Notes: generated by a model from the sequence alone, not told the origin. A stretch of 64,000 nt of DNA from Martinezella lusitana (GCF_900094565.1 NZ_FMAF01000001.1:124001-188000); one strand, 5' to 3'; counted from the stretch's first letter, positions 37,122-46,742 are shown. A program made the numbers and translations.

Positions 37122-37964
37122 TCATGCCCTGGCGCCGATATAGGCTCTCAGGGCCTCCGGCTCATCGGTTTGAATGGCGGAGACGCCGGCATCGATCAGG
37201 CGTCCCCATATAGCGTCCGGATCCTTGAGCGCGGCGGTATCGGTAAAACCGGCGCATGAGACCGAATCGAGCGTGTTGACCCAGAGAGCGATGCCGCGCT
37301 CCTGAAAAAGCGCCGCTTGCCCGACGACCTGCTCCAGCCGGTCAAAATAGATTTCGCACAGGAACGGGTTCAGCTTGAAGAGAAGGTCGAGCTGGGAAGC
37401 CGCATCCGCTGCGTTCAGCCGCGTTTTGGCCATGAAGGGAACGCCATGTGGTTCCACCTTTTCGCGGATCCATGAAAGATCCTGATGGTTCCTCAAGTCT
37501 CCCCAGAAGTCGACCTGCTGGTCAACGCCCATCGATCGGGCGCAGGCGATGACGTCGGGGATCATCTCCCGGTGCTTGACGTCAAGATGAATGAAAATGC
37601 GATCCCGCGTCAGGTCAAAGACTTCCTTCAGGCTCGGTAGTCTTTCGCCAGTGAACTCATTCGTCGCGCCGCCATCGCGATTGCGCAATTTCAGGCTCGA
37701 CAATTGCTGCAGCGTCAGCGTCTCCGGCTCGCGGTTAAGACCCGCCATTCGCTCGAGCGTGTCGTCGTGCAACAGGAAGAGCTCGCCGTCGCTGCTGCGC
37801 CGGACGTCGATTTCAACCACCTCGTAGCCAGCCGATATGGCTCTTTCGATCGCCAGGAGGCTGTTCTCTGGCGCGGCGCGCCACACGCCGCGATGGACGA
37901 CGATCGCGCAGGATCGATCTGGATCGGCGATGTGATCGGCATAGGAAGGCATAGGCGAAACCAC
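37122..37964 (-). CDS. Glycerophosphodiester phosphodiesterase family protein
   Basis: About 280 residues of a GDPD TIM barrel that hydrolyses glycerophosphodiesters. Catalytic and metal residues are visible in VVHRGVWRAAPENSL (H, then E-N), EIDVRRSSDGELFLLHDDTLER (E, D, H) and HLDVKH. I prefer the GTG at 37964, nine bases after AAGGAG, to the ATG at 37952. No signal peptide is seen, so it should be cytoplasmic. Confidence 0.88.
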   Translation of the reverse strand: MVSPMPSYADHIADPDRSCAIVVHRGVWRAAPENSLLAIERAISAGYEVVEIDVRRSSDGELFLLHDDTLERMAGLNREPETLTLQQLSSLKLRNRDGGATNEFTGERLPSLKEVFDLTRDRIFIHLDVKHREMIPDVIACARSMGVDQQVDFWGDLRNHQDLSWIREKVEPHGVPFMAKTRLNAADAASQLDLLFKLNPFLCEIYFDRLEQVVGQAALFQERGIALWVNTLDSVSCAGFTDTAALKDPDAIWGRLIDAGVSAIQTDEPEALRAYIGARA

Positions 37965-38094
37965 GAACTTGTTCTCCTTCAATTCTCGAAGGCATGAGGA
38001 ACTGCCGAATCGGCAGATCCCGCCTACCAAGCCGCTTCAATCACACCATTGCTGATATGAGATGACGGGAGATTCGCGGAAATGCGGAAGCATT

Positions 38095-39159
38095 CTAGTC
38101 GTCGTTGATGCCCACCTCCGGCTGGGAGTTCTTATCGACCGAAACGACCACGGACATCCCAGGCGCCAGTTGGTCCGCCAAGGGTTGCCCCTGATCGATC
38201 TTGACTCTGACGCCGATGCGCTGGGCGACCTTGGTGAAATTGCCGGTGGCATTGTCCGGCTTGATGACGGCGAATTCAGACCCAGCCGCCGGCGAGAAGC
38301 GCTGGATATGGCCCTTGATCTCGCGGTGTCCGAGCGCGTCGACGGAAATCGTGACGGGCTGATCGAGCTTCATGCCGTCGAGCTGGGTCTCCTTGAAATT
38401 GGCGATCACCCAGATATCCTTCGGCACCAGGCCCATGAGCTGCGTTCCGGCCGTCACATATTGGCCGAGGCGCACGCCGATCTCGCCGACGCGGCCGTCC
38501 TGCGGCGCAACAATGGTCGCATTCTGAAGATCGATATCGGCGAGCTGCACGGCGGCTTCCGCGCCGCTGACACCGGCCTCCAGCGAGGCGCGGTTGACGA
38601 TGATCGTCGTCAGGTTCTGTTGCGATACGTCAAGGGCCGCCTTCGCCTGGTTGACGGCTGCTTGCGCCTGCTGCAGCGTCGCCTGCGCCTGCTCGGAATC
38701 GCTTGTCGTGGACACGCCCTTGGCCACCAGCGTCGTCACGCGCTCCCAGGCGAGCTGGGCGCGCTTCAGCGCGGCGTTGGCGCTGTCGATCTGCGCCTGG
38801 CTGGAGACGATGCCGGCCTTGGCGGCCTGCTCCTGCTGTTGCGAATTGGCGAGCGCCGCCTTCTGCCCGTCAAGCGTCGCGTGCGCCTCCGCCACCTTCT
38901 GCCGATAGATACGGTCATCGATCTTGGTCAGAACGTCGCCCTGCTTGACGAGCTTGTAGTCCTTGATCGGCACGTCGGTGATATAGCCGCTGACCTGCGG
39001 GCTGATGGTCGTGACATAGCCCTTGACATAGGCGTCGTCGGTGATTTCGACCGAGCTTCTGAACGGTGGCAGGTGCCAGGCATAAAGCACCAGCATAACG
39101 CCGCCGATGCCGGCAAGAACCGCAATGACTTCGATTGGAGAGCGAACGAGCCTCGACAT
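38095..39159 (-). CDS. HlyD/EmrA family membrane fusion protein
   Basis: A 354-residue periplasmic adaptor with one N-terminal membrane anchor (about residues 10-28). It has a lipoyl/beta-barrel part (ITDDAYVKGYVTTISPQVSGYI), a long alanine/glutamine-rich coiled coil (about 95-200) and the closing half motif (IVAPQDGRVGEIGVRLGQYV). With the MFS exporter encoded 17 bases upstream it should form an EmrAB-type efflux system reaching an outer-membrane channel encoded elsewhere. The adaptor follows the exporter, the reverse of E. coli emrAB. Confidence 0.92.
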   Translation of the reverse strand: MSRLVRSPIEVIAVLAGIGGVMLVLYAWHLPPFRSSVEITDDAYVKGYVTTISPQVSGYITDVPIKDYKLVKQGDVLTKIDDRIYRQKVAEAHATLDGQKAALANSQQQEQAAKAGIVSSQAQIDSANAALKRAQLAWERVTTLVAKGVSTTSDSEQAQATLQQAQAAVNQAKAALDVSQQNLTTIIVNRASLEAGVSGAEAAVQLADIDLQNATIVAPQDGRVGEIGVRLGQYVTAGTQLMGLVPKDIWVIANFKETQLDGMKLDQPVTISVDALGHREIKGHIQRFSPAAGSEFAVIKPDNATGNFTKVAQRIGVRVKIDQGQPLADQLAPGMSVVVSVDKNSQPEVGINDD

Positions 39160-39176
39160 GGAGCTATTTCATATCC

Positions 39177-40823
39177 TCAAGGGTTGGATGCCATGGTCTG
39201 CGGCCGATCTTCAGCGAGCCGAGTTTTGACGAAGCGGAAGAATACATGCAGCGAAAGTCCGGCAAGCGAGACAAAGGCGATCACTGCCGCAACAAGAAAA
39301 GCATCACCATAGGCGAGCATGTTGGCCTCACGGCTCACCTGCGCGCCGAGCAGCGCCAGCCCCTCTCCCTTGAGGATCGCACTGTCGCCGATCACCTTGC
39401 CGTAAGATGATGAAAGCTGGCTGACGCGTTCGGCCACATGCGGATCGGTCAGCAGCACGCGCTCGGTCAACACCGCGGAATGAAATTTCTCGCGAATGAT
39501 GATCAGCGTGCCGTAGAACGCCGAACCGATCAGACCGCCGACGCTTTGCGTGAAGGTGAAAATGACGAAGAAGGTCACCAGATAGGCGGGCCCCTTCGAC
39601 AGAGCCGCCTTGAAGCCCACCGACATGGATGGCGGCAGGAAAAGTGCTGCGCCGGCGGCCACCATCGCCTGACTGAGATACATTTGTTCCGGCCGGGTCA
39701 GGTTGGTCACCTGCGAATCGATGAGGGAACCGACCCCCATCAGAGCAAGCGCGACGAACTGGATCTGCCAGCTTAACCCGTAGGTCATCAAGACAGCGCA
39801 GATGAGCCCGCCGATGACCGAAAATGCCAGGATGATCCAGTACAGCATGGAGAGCTGGTCGTAGAGCAGCCCGACAGCATTCTGATAGAATGTCACGACG
39901 ACCGAAGTCTGCTCGGCGGCAATCAGGCGAAATACCAGCAGGATGCCGGTCAGATGCAGCATCTCCGGCAGCAACAGCCAGCGAACATCGATGAGCGGTG
40001 TCGATCTTCTTAGATCGACGACGACAGCAGCGGTCAGCGAAGCAATGCCGATCGCCAGCACGATACCGAGCCAAGGCACCTCCAGCCACCAGTAGAGGCG
40101 ACCGACCGACAGAACCACCGCCAGACAGCCGAAACCGATGGCAACCAGCAGGTAGCTGAAAATATCGCCGAGAACGATGACCTTGACGCGCGGCGGCGGC
40201 GTCAGCGGCAGCAGATAGATGATCGGCATGACAAGCAGCGCCAGAGCCATTTCGAGAGTATAGAGGCCGCGCCATTCGCCATAGTCGAGAAGCGAGGGCG
40301 ACACGAGGCGAGTGATCGGCGCCGCCAGCAGCGTGTTCGTCATCGCCAGGCTGACGCCAACGGTCATCTTCTTGGCCGGCTCGAACGCTTCCAGCATGTA
40401 GAGGAAGCCGAGCGTCGACAGTGGCGCGCCGGCGATGCCGCTCAAGAAACGGACGACGATCGCCGAATGCAGATCGGAAACGAAGAGATTGAGCATCGAA
40501 GCAACGATGAAACCGAGAATGCTGACCTCGGCGAAATTACGGACCCCGTATTGCAGCCGAATCTTCACCAGCGCGATGGCGAGACTGACGTTCGGCGCCA
40601 TGTAGGCGGCCGAAAGCCATGCCGATTCTGTGGTCGTGGCGGCGATGGTTCCCTGGATCTGGGTCAGATTGGCGAAGGCGAGGTTGAGGCCCAGGCCCTG
40701 CGTCAGGAAGAACATGACGGATGCGGCTATATAGAGCGGCACTTTCCAGCCCGGCATGGGCGGTGGAGCGGCAGGGACGGCGTTGGCTTCCACTTTGGGG
40801 ACCGGGCCTGGCTCGCCGCTCAT
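39177..40823 (-). CDS. DHA2-type MFS multidrug exporter (EmrB-like)
   Basis: A 548-residue major facilitator protein with about 14 membrane segments, of the proton-driven DHA2 drug exporter group. It has TESAWLSAAYMAPN in the first helices and RFLSGIAGAPLSTLGFLYMLEAF near helix 4. The N-terminal 25 residues are proline-rich and cytoplasmic. It sits 8 bases after the marR gene and 17 before the adaptor gene, a typical self-contained efflux operon. The substrate is unknown. Confidence 0.92.
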   Translation of the reverse strand: MSGEPGPVPKVEANAVPAAPPPMPGWKVPLYIAASVMFFLTQGLGLNLAFANLTQIQGTIAATTTESAWLSAAYMAPNVSLAIALVKIRLQYGVRNFAEVSILGFIVASMLNLFVSDLHSAIVVRFLSGIAGAPLSTLGFLYMLEAFEPAKKMTVGVSLAMTNTLLAAPITRLVSPSLLDYGEWRGLYTLEMALALLVMPIIYLLPLTPPPRVKVIVLGDIFSYLLVAIGFGCLAVVLSVGRLYWWLEVPWLGIVLAIGIASLTAAVVVDLRRSTPLIDVRWLLLPEMLHLTGILLVFRLIAAEQTSVVVTFYQNAVGLLYDQLSMLYWIILAFSVIGGLICAVLMTYGLSWQIQFVALALMGVGSLIDSQVTNLTRPEQMYLSQAMVAAGAALFLPPSMSVGFKAALSKGPAYLVTFFVIFTFTQSVGGLIGSAFYGTLIIIREKFHSAVLTERVLLTDPHVAERVSQLSSSYGKVIGDSAILKGEGLALLGAQVSREANMLAYGDAFLVAAVIAFVSLAGLSLHVFFRFVKTRLAEDRPQTMASNP

Positions 40824-40831
40824 ACATTACC

Positions 40832-41275
40832 TCATGACTTGCCCACATTCTGAAGATTGGCCGTCATGGCGCGGATAACTTTAAGCGCCATGCCGATATC
40901 CTCGTCCGAAATCCCTTCCAAAATATCCGCGCGCACACCGGTGGCAAGAGCCTCGACCTCGGCAGCGACGACTTTTCCGGATTCCGTCATGAATATCTGC
41001 TTGGCGCGACGATCTGATGGTACGGCGCGGCGCTCGATGAAACCTTGTCCCTCCATGGCATCGAGGATGCGCACGAGCGTTGGCGTCTCGAGCTCAAGTT
41101 CGTCGGCGAGCTCCCGCTGATTGATCCCGTCACGACGCGAGAGCCTATGGAAAACCCTTGCCCGAGCGAGCGTCATTCCATGTTCACGCACCAGCGCATC
41201 GAATGCCGCTCTCAACTTACGATTGAAAGAGGAAACTTCATCGAAAAGCTCACGTCTTGATGGCGCACCGGACAT
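40832..41275 (-). CDS. MarR family transcriptional regulator
   Basis: A 147-residue winged-helix regulator. The DNA-binding part is at about residues 50-105 (RDGINQRELADELELETPTLVRILDAMEGQGFIERRAVPSDRRAKQIFMTESG). It is the first gene of the marR-emrB-emrA type operon and probably represses it until a toxic ligand binds. No Shine-Dalgarno precedes the ATG, and a candidate promoter lies so close that the message may be nearly leaderless. Confidence 0.92.
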   Translation of the reverse strand: MSGAPSRRELFDEVSSFNRKLRAAFDALVREHGMTLARARVFHRLSRRDGINQRELADELELETPTLVRILDAMEGQGFIERRAVPSDRRAKQIFMTESGKVVAAEVEALATGVRADILEGISDEDIGMALKVIRAMTANLQNVGKS

Positions 41276-41621
41276 TTATTGCAACTTTATATTATTAGCA
41301 GCCTACCCTATTCAGGCAATAACCGGATTTTCTTATCTTTTCAAGCATCATAGCCGCACAAGTTGATGCGCCTGGCGAAATACCCGGTTAAAATCACCTA
41401 TGGATAACTTGCATAAGTGATTCGTGTGTCGGGCCTTGCGTTGCAAAGTGGCGACAAGGGATTTTTTATACGGCCGAAACTTGTCCCTGTGGACGAGTGG
41501 AACAATGTTGATAGCGGGGCCTGATTTGCCCTCGTTCACCAAAGCGACGTATTTGCACGGTTGACCATGACAACGCTTCATCGCAAACCATTCGATACTC
41601 CAAAGTACGAAGAGATGGAAA
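41276..41621. other. 346-base divergent region between marR and dnaB
   Basis: I see no gene. The marR side (41276-41320) is AT-rich and holds the candidate promoter. The dnaB side must hold the dnaB promoter and leader; I found no convincing hexamer pair or terminator in it. Open frames here are extensions of shadows of dnaB. Confidence 0.5.
41292..41319 (-). promoter_or_regulatory. Candidate promoter of the marR-efflux operon
   Basis: Read on the minus strand, TTGCCT (41319-41314) and TAATAA (41297-41292) are spaced by 16 bases. The start of RNA would be near 41285, about ten bases before the marR ATG. TTGCAA at 41279-41284 lies just inside and could be part of an operator. Confidence 0.35.
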
Positions 41622-43118
41622 ATGAACGAAGCTGCGCGCAAGCTCGCCGCCATTGCTCCCGCCGAACAGCACTATCGCGAAGCCCCTAACAATATCGAGG
41701 CGGAGCAGGCTCTTCTCGGCGCCATCCTCGTCAACAATGATGCCTATTATCGCGTCTCGGATTTTCTGAAGCCCATCCACCTCTACGAGCCGCTGCACCG
41801 GAAGATCTTCGAAGTCGCCGGCGACATCATTCGCATGGGCAAGACCGCCAATCCGGTGACCATCAAGAGCTTCGTGCCGGCGGAGGAGAAGGTCGGCGAC
41901 ATGACGGTCGCGCAATATCTCGCGCGCCTCGCCGTCGAAGCCGTGTCGATCATCAATGCCGAGGATTACGGCCGTGCCATCTACGACCTGGCGCTGCGCC
42001 GGGCGTTGATCACCATCGGCGAGGACATGGTCAACATCGCCTACGACGCGCCGCTGGACATGCCGCCGCAGACGCAGATCGAGGATACCGAGCGTCGGTT
42101 GTTCGAGCTCGCCGAAAACGGCCGCTACGACGGCGGCTTCCAGGCCTTCAACGACGCCGTGGCGCTGGCAATCGACATGGCGGCCGTGGCCAAGGAGCGC
42201 GACGGCGGCCTGTCCGGCATTTCCACGGGCATCCACTCGCTCGACAGCAAGATGGGCGGCCTGCAGCGGTCCGACTTGATCATCCTCGCCGGCCGTCCCG
42301 GTATGGGCAAGACGTCGCTCGCCACCAATATCGCCTACAATATCGCCGCCTCCTTCGAAGGCGAGGTGCAACCGGACGGCTCCACCAAGGCGAAGAATGG
42401 CGGTGTCGTCGGCTTTTATTCGCTGGAAATGTCGTCGGAACAGCTCGCCACCCGTATCATTTCCGAGCAGACGGAAGTCTCCTCGTCGAAGATTCGCCGC
42501 GGCGATATCAACGATGCGGATTTCGAGAAGCTCGTGGCATGCTCGATGATGATGCAGAAGGTGCCGCTCTTCATCGACCAGACCGGCGGTATCTCCATCG
42601 CCCAGCTGGCCGCTCGCGCCCGCCGGCTGAAGCGCCAGCGCGGCCTCGACGTACTGGTCGTCGACTACATCCAGCTCATGACCGGCTCCAAGAAGTCGGG
42701 GGAAAACCGCGTCCAGGAAATCACCGAAATCACCACGGGCCTGAAGGCGCTAGGCAAGGAACTCAACGTTCCGATCATCGCGCTATCCCAGCTCTCGCGT
42801 GCCGTCGAAAGCCGTGACGATAAGCGGCCGCAGCTTTCTGACCTTCGCGAATCCGGCTCGATCGAGCAGGACGCCGACGTGGTGCTCTTCGTCTTCCGCG
42901 AGGAATATTACGTGAAGAACCAGGAGCCCCGCGATCCGGCCGATCCGAAATATGCCGAATGGGAAGCCCTGTTCGACCGCGTGAAGGGGACGGCCGACGT
43001 CATCATCGCCAAGCAGCGTCACGGCCCCACAGGCACGGTGAAGCTCGCCTTCCAGTCGGAATTCACGCGCTTCGCCGATCTCGCCGATTCCTCCTTCCTT
43101 CAATATGAAGAGCACTGA
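41622..43118 (+). CDS. dnaB: Replicative DNA helicase
   Basis: A 498-residue hexameric helicase that unwinds DNA at the replication fork. The N-terminal domain (about 20-130) has the PPNNIEAEQALLGAIL-type segment. The RecA-like domain has Walker A GRPGMGKTSLA (about residues 223-233), LVVDYIQLM (Walker B) and the arginine-finger region. No intein interrupts the P-loop. It is followed by two hairpin terminators. Confidence 0.97.
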   Translation: MNEAARKLAAIAPAEQHYREAPNNIEAEQALLGAILVNNDAYYRVSDFLKPIHLYEPLHRKIFEVAGDIIRMGKTANPVTIKSFVPAEEKVGDMTVAQYLARLAVEAVSIINAEDYGRAIYDLALRRALITIGEDMVNIAYDAPLDMPPQTQIEDTERRLFELAENGRYDGGFQAFNDAVALAIDMAAVAKERDGGLSGISTGIHSLDSKMGGLQRSDLIILAGRPGMGKTSLATNIAYNIAASFEGEVQPDGSTKAKNGGVVGFYSLEMSSEQLATRIISEQTEVSSSKIRRGDINDADFEKLVACSMMMQKVPLFIDQTGGISIAQLAARARRLKRQRGLDVLVVDYIQLMTGSKKSGENRVQEITEITTGLKALGKELNVPIIALSQLSRAVESRDDKRPQLSDLRESGSIEQDADVVLFVFREEYYVKNQEPRDPADPKYAEWEALFDRVKGTADVIIAKQRHGPTGTVKLAFQSEFTRFADLADSSFLQYEEH

Positions 43119-43130
43119 CAAAGGCGGCAG

Positions 43131-43163
43131 GCGGCACGCATATGTGCCGCAGCACTTTTTCTT
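43131..43163 (+). terminator. Intrinsic terminator after dnaB
   Basis: GCGGCAC (43131-43137) and GTGCCGC (43144-43150) form a seven-base stem, and a T-rich stretch (TTTTTCTTTT) begins a few bases later, after AGCAC. Confidence 0.65.
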
Positions 43164-43183
43164 TTCATCGATGATCACTATCC

Positions 43184-43216
43184 TGGCCGGAGCCAAATCA
43201 TCTCCGGCCATTTTTT
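43184..43216 (+). terminator. Terminator-like hairpin directly in front of alr
   Basis: TGGCCGGAG (43184-43192) and CTCCGGCCA (43202-43210) are perfect nine-base arms followed at once by TTTTTT. It ends 15 bases before the alr ATG at 43232, leaving no room for a promoter between. Transcription of alr must therefore cross this hairpin, which makes it a possible attenuator. Confidence 0.75.
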
Positions 43217-43231
43217 CGCTAAGGCGGCTCC

Positions 43232-44395
43232 ATGACAGACAATTTCGATGACTATGACGCTTTCGCTTCCGCCGGCTTGCGGCTGACGGTGGATCTCGGC
43301 GCGCTTGTCGAAAACTGGCGCGAGATGGCCCGCCGCTCAGGCAGCGCCCGCACCGCTGCCGTCGTCAAGGCAGATGCCTATGGGCTCGGGATCGAGGATA
43401 TCGGCGAAACCCTCTATTCGGCCGGCGCCCGTGATTTCTTCGTCGCGACCGCTGACGAAGGCGCAACGCTCCGACTCTACGCGCCCGAGGCGCGCATCTT
43501 CGTGCTTTGCGGCATCTGGCCGGGGATGGAGCGGATATTCTTCGAGAACGATCTCGTGCCCATCATCGCGTCAGAGGAGCAACTGACCTTCTGGATGTCG
43601 GTGCTTTCGGACTATGGCGACTATCCTTGCGCGCTGCAGGTCGACACCGGCTTCAACCGGCTCGGCCTACCGATGGAGGACGCACTGGCACTCGCCGACG
43701 ACGTCTCGCGGCCTGCGAGCTTCTCGCCGGTGCTTGTCATGAGCCATCTTGCCTGTGGCGACGATCCGTCGAATGCGATGAACCGGCAGCAGCTGGACGC
43801 CTTCCGCAAGGTCAGCGCGGCCTTCGAGGGGATAGAGGCGAGCCTTGCCAATTCGGCCGGCATATTTCTTGGGCCGGAGTATCATTTCGATCTTACCCGC
43901 CCCGGTATCGCCACTTATGGCGCCGAGGCCGTTCCCGGCATGGCCAATCCGATGCGGCCGGTGGCGACGGCAGAAGCCAGGATCATCCAGACACGCTCCG
44001 TCAGGGCCGGCGAAACGGTGAGCTACGGCCGCGCGCTTCAGCTGACGCGCGACAGCCGGCTGGCGATCGTCTCGGCCGGCTATGCCGATGGTTACATGCG
44101 CAGCCAGTCAAGCGCCGGTGTGCCGCTGCGCCAGGCGGGCATTGCCGGAGGCCAGGGCTTCATTGCCGGGCACAAGGTGCCCGTTGCCGGCCGCATCACC
44201 ATGGACCTCACCATCTTCGACGTGACCGACCTGCCGGACCATCTGGTTCGCGCCGGCGACTATATCGAGCTATTCGGCAGCAATATCCCGGTTGATGATG
44301 CGGCCAGAGCCGCCGGCACGATCGGCTACGAGATGCTGACGAGCATGGGGCTGCGGCACGAGCGGCGCTATATCTCGGAAGAGACCGAGGAATAG
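43232..44395 (+). CDS. alr: Alanine racemase
   Basis: A 387-residue PLP enzyme that makes D-alanine for peptidoglycan. The PLP lysine is K46 in AAVVKADAYGLG, and the second catalytic base, a tyrosine, is in GETVSYGRAL. The C-terminal barrel has AGRITMDLTIFDVTD and GTIGYEMLT. It is preceded closely by a terminator-like hairpin. A Shine-Dalgarno-like AAGGCGG lies within the usual distance. Confidence 0.96.
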   Translation: MTDNFDDYDAFASAGLRLTVDLGALVENWREMARRSGSARTAAVVKADAYGLGIEDIGETLYSAGARDFFVATADEGATLRLYAPEARIFVLCGIWPGMERIFFENDLVPIIASEEQLTFWMSVLSDYGDYPCALQVDTGFNRLGLPMEDALALADDVSRPASFSPVLVMSHLACGDDPSNAMNRQQLDAFRKVSAAFEGIEASLANSAGIFLGPEYHFDLTRPGIATYGAEAVPGMANPMRPVATAEARIIQTRSVRAGETVSYGRALQLTRDSRLAIVSAGYADGYMRSQSSAGVPLRQAGIAGGQGFIAGHKVPVAGRITMDLTIFDVTDLPDHLVRAGDYIELFGSNIPVDDAARAAGTIGYEMLTSMGLRHERRYISEETEE

Positions 44396-44400
44396 CGCTA

Positions 44401-44460
44401 TCTTCCTGTTTCTCGCATTCCGGACGGAAAACCGCTGCGCACTTTCCTGGAAATACTCTA
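44401..44460 (-). repeat. Dispersed rhizobial intergenic repeat (copy on minus strand)
   Basis: Read on the minus strand, it begins TAGAGTATTTCCAGGAAAGT and continues GCGCAGCGGTTTTCCGTCCG. It matches the element at 59452-59520 in the opposite orientation, with the shared core GTGCGCAGCGGTTTTCCGTC. Its first three bases form the TAG stop of the LysE-type gene. Elements of this kind are widespread in Rhizobiales genomes. Confidence 0.75.
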
Positions 44461-45093
44461 ACGCGCGCTAATCGCCAGGCGCACGCCAAGAGCGACGAAC
44501 AGCGCGCCCAATCCGCGATCGAGCCACAGCCCGACGCTGCGATTGCGCCGCAGCGCCTCAGTGAGCCGACCGCCGAGAAGGATGAGCGGCGGCTCGATGA
44601 ACGCAGCCACGACGATGATCAGGCTGCCATGCAGCAGGAGCTGCGCCCAGACTGGGCCGGCGCCCTCGACGACGAACTGCGGCAGGAAGGCGAGAAAGAA
44701 GATCGCGACCTTGGGGTTGAGCAGCGAAACCAGAATGCCCTGCCGGTAGATGCGGCCCGAGGACAGTGTCTTGCCGGCGTCCTTGATCCATGCGGCTTCA
44801 CCCTTGGAGCGCAATGCCTGTATGCCAAGCCAGATCAGATAGGCAGCCCCGATCCACTTTATCGTCGAGAAGGCGAGCGCCGAGGCGGCCAGGATCGCCG
44901 ACAGTCCCGCCGCCGCCATCAGCACATGCAGGCACGCGCCGCTCCATATGCCGAACAAGGCGGCGAAACCGGAGCGCATGCCGCTTCTGATCGTGTGACC
45001 GAGAATGAAGGCGATATCCGGCCCCGGCGAGAGGTTGAGCAGCGTCGCGGCGGTCAGAAAAGCGATCCAGTGAGCAAGCGAATAGTCAAACAT
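44458..45093 (-). CDS. LysE family translocator
   Basis: A 211-residue inner-membrane protein with about six helices, of the LysE/RhtB amino-acid exporter family. The N-terminal signature is clear (LLNLSPGPDIAFILGHTIRSGMRSG, about residues 18-42). Such proteins export basic or hydroxy amino acids or homoserine lactone; the substrate here is unknown. Its TAG stop is the first three bases of a dispersed repeat. Confidence 0.9.
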   Translation of the reverse strand: MFDYSLAHWIAFLTAATLLNLSPGPDIAFILGHTIRSGMRSGFAALFGIWSGACLHVLMAAAGLSAILAASALAFSTIKWIGAAYLIWLGIQALRSKGEAAWIKDAGKTLSSGRIYRQGILVSLLNPKVAIFFLAFLPQFVVEGAGPVWAQLLLHGSLIIVVAAFIEPPLILLGGRLTEALRRNRSVGLWLDRGLGALFVALGVRLAISAR

Positions 45094-45247
45094 CGGTCAT
45101 CATCCCTAAAAACCCGGCATAAAGGCTGACACGATCGGCGTTGATACGGAAATCATTAGTTTTGATGGGCCGCGAAAGACATTATCTGTCAGCCGATCGC
45201 GATTCGCTTCGAAGAGCGGAGCATTTGAACTTTGAGACCAGCATCCG

Positions 45248-46651
45248 ATGGCTAAGGGCCGTACACAATTCATCTGCCAGAACTGCGGCACGATCCACAA
45301 TCGCTGGGCGGGCAAATGCGATAGCTGCGGCGCATGGAATACCATCGTCGAGGAAGATCCGATGGGCGGGATCGGCGGCGGTCCGACAAAGACGCCCAGG
45401 AAAGGGCGACCGGTGACGCTGACCTCGCTTTCCGGCGAGATCGAGGAAGCACCGCGCATCTTCACGGGCATTTCAGAGCTTGACCGTGCCACTGGCGGCG
45501 GTTTCGTGCGCGGCTCGGCCGTCCTCGTCGGCGGCGATCCCGGCATCGGTAAGTCGACGCTGCTGATGCAGGCCGCGGCGGCGCTCGCCCGCCAAGGGCA
45601 CAAGGTCGTCTACGTCTCGGGCGAAGAGGCCGTGGCGCAGGTTCGCCTTCGCGCGCAGCGGCTGCAAGCGGCCGATACCGACGTGATGCTGGCGGCGGAG
45701 ACCAATGTCGAAGATATCCTGGCGACGCTTGCCGAAGGCAAACGGCCGGACCTCGTCATTATCGATTCCATTCAGACGCTGTGGAGCGAACTTGCCGAAT
45801 CCGCTCCCGGCACCGTCACGCAGGTGCGCACCGGCGTGCAGGCGATGATCCGCTTCGCCAAGCAGACGGGTGCTGCCATGGTGCTTGTCGGCCATGTCAC
45901 GAAGGACGGCCAGATCGCCGGCCCGCGCGTCGTCGAGCACATGGTCGACGCCGTCCTTTATTTCGAGGGCGATCGCGGCCATCACTATCGCATCCTGCGC
46001 ACAGTCAAGAATCGCTTCGGCCCGACCGACGAGATCGGCGTTTTCGAAATGTCCGACATGGGCCTGCGCGATGTGGCGAACCCGTCCGAGCTTTTCCTCG
46101 GTGAACGCAATTCGAAATCGCCGGGAGCCGCCGTCTTTGCGGGCATGGAGGGCACGCGACCGATCCTGGTCGAAGTACAGGCGCTGGTCGCCGCAACATC
46201 GCTCGGCACACCGCGGCGCGCCGTGGTCGGCTGGGATTCGGCGCGGCTGTCGATGATTCTCGCGGTGCTGGAGGCGCATTGCGGCGTTCGGCTCGGCCAG
46301 CACGATGTTTATCTCAATGTCGCCGGCGGTTACCGCATTTCTGAGCCGGCTGCCGACCTTGCCGTCGCCTCTGCACTGGTTTCCTCTCTGGCTGGTCTTG
46401 CCCTTCCTGCAGATTGCGTCTATTTCGGCGAAGTCAGCCTGTCGGGCGCCGTCCGGCCGGTTGCGCACACCGCCCAGCGTCTCAAGGAAGCCGAGAAGCT
46501 GGGATTTTCTACGGCCCTCCTGCCTGCCGCTTCCGCCGACCTGCCGAAGGTCAATGGCGGACGCTGGAGTGAGGTTGAAAGCCTGCCGGACCTGGTGGCG
46601 CGCATAGCCGGATCGAAAGGTGCGCTTAAGCGTGCGGAAGATGAAGACTGA
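45248..46651 (+). CDS. radA: DNA repair protein RadA
   Basis: A 467-residue RecA-related ATPase that promotes branch migration in recombinational repair. It has an N-terminal C4 zinc finger (C10, C13, C24, C27), Walker A GGDPGIGKST (about 94-103), the RadA motif KNRFGPTDEIG (about 253-263) and a C-terminal Lon protease-like domain (YLNVAGGYRISEPAADLAVASAL). Length and order are standard. cvpA and purF follow, an order common in alphaproteobacteria. Confidence 0.97.
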   Translation: MAKGRTQFICQNCGTIHNRWAGKCDSCGAWNTIVEEDPMGGIGGGPTKTPRKGRPVTLTSLSGEIEEAPRIFTGISELDRATGGGFVRGSAVLVGGDPGIGKSTLLMQAAAALARQGHKVVYVSGEEAVAQVRLRAQRLQAADTDVMLAAETNVEDILATLAEGKRPDLVIIDSIQTLWSELAESAPGTVTQVRTGVQAMIRFAKQTGAAMVLVGHVTKDGQIAGPRVVEHMVDAVLYFEGDRGHHYRILRTVKNRFGPTDEIGVFEMSDMGLRDVANPSELFLGERNSKSPGAAVFAGMEGTRPILVEVQALVAATSLGTPRRAVVGWDSARLSMILAVLEAHCGVRLGQHDVYLNVAGGYRISEPAADLAVASALVSSLAGLALPADCVYFGEVSLSGAVRPVAHTAQRLKEAEKLGFSTALLPAASADLPKVNGGRWSEVESLPDLVARIAGSKGALKRAEDED

Positions 46652-46742
46652 GCCTTACTTCAGCCGTCCTTGACGTAGAAGAGGCTCATACTGAGGCCGA
46701 TGCCCGCCAACATGGCGTGGCAAGTCTTGAAGTGGATTATAC

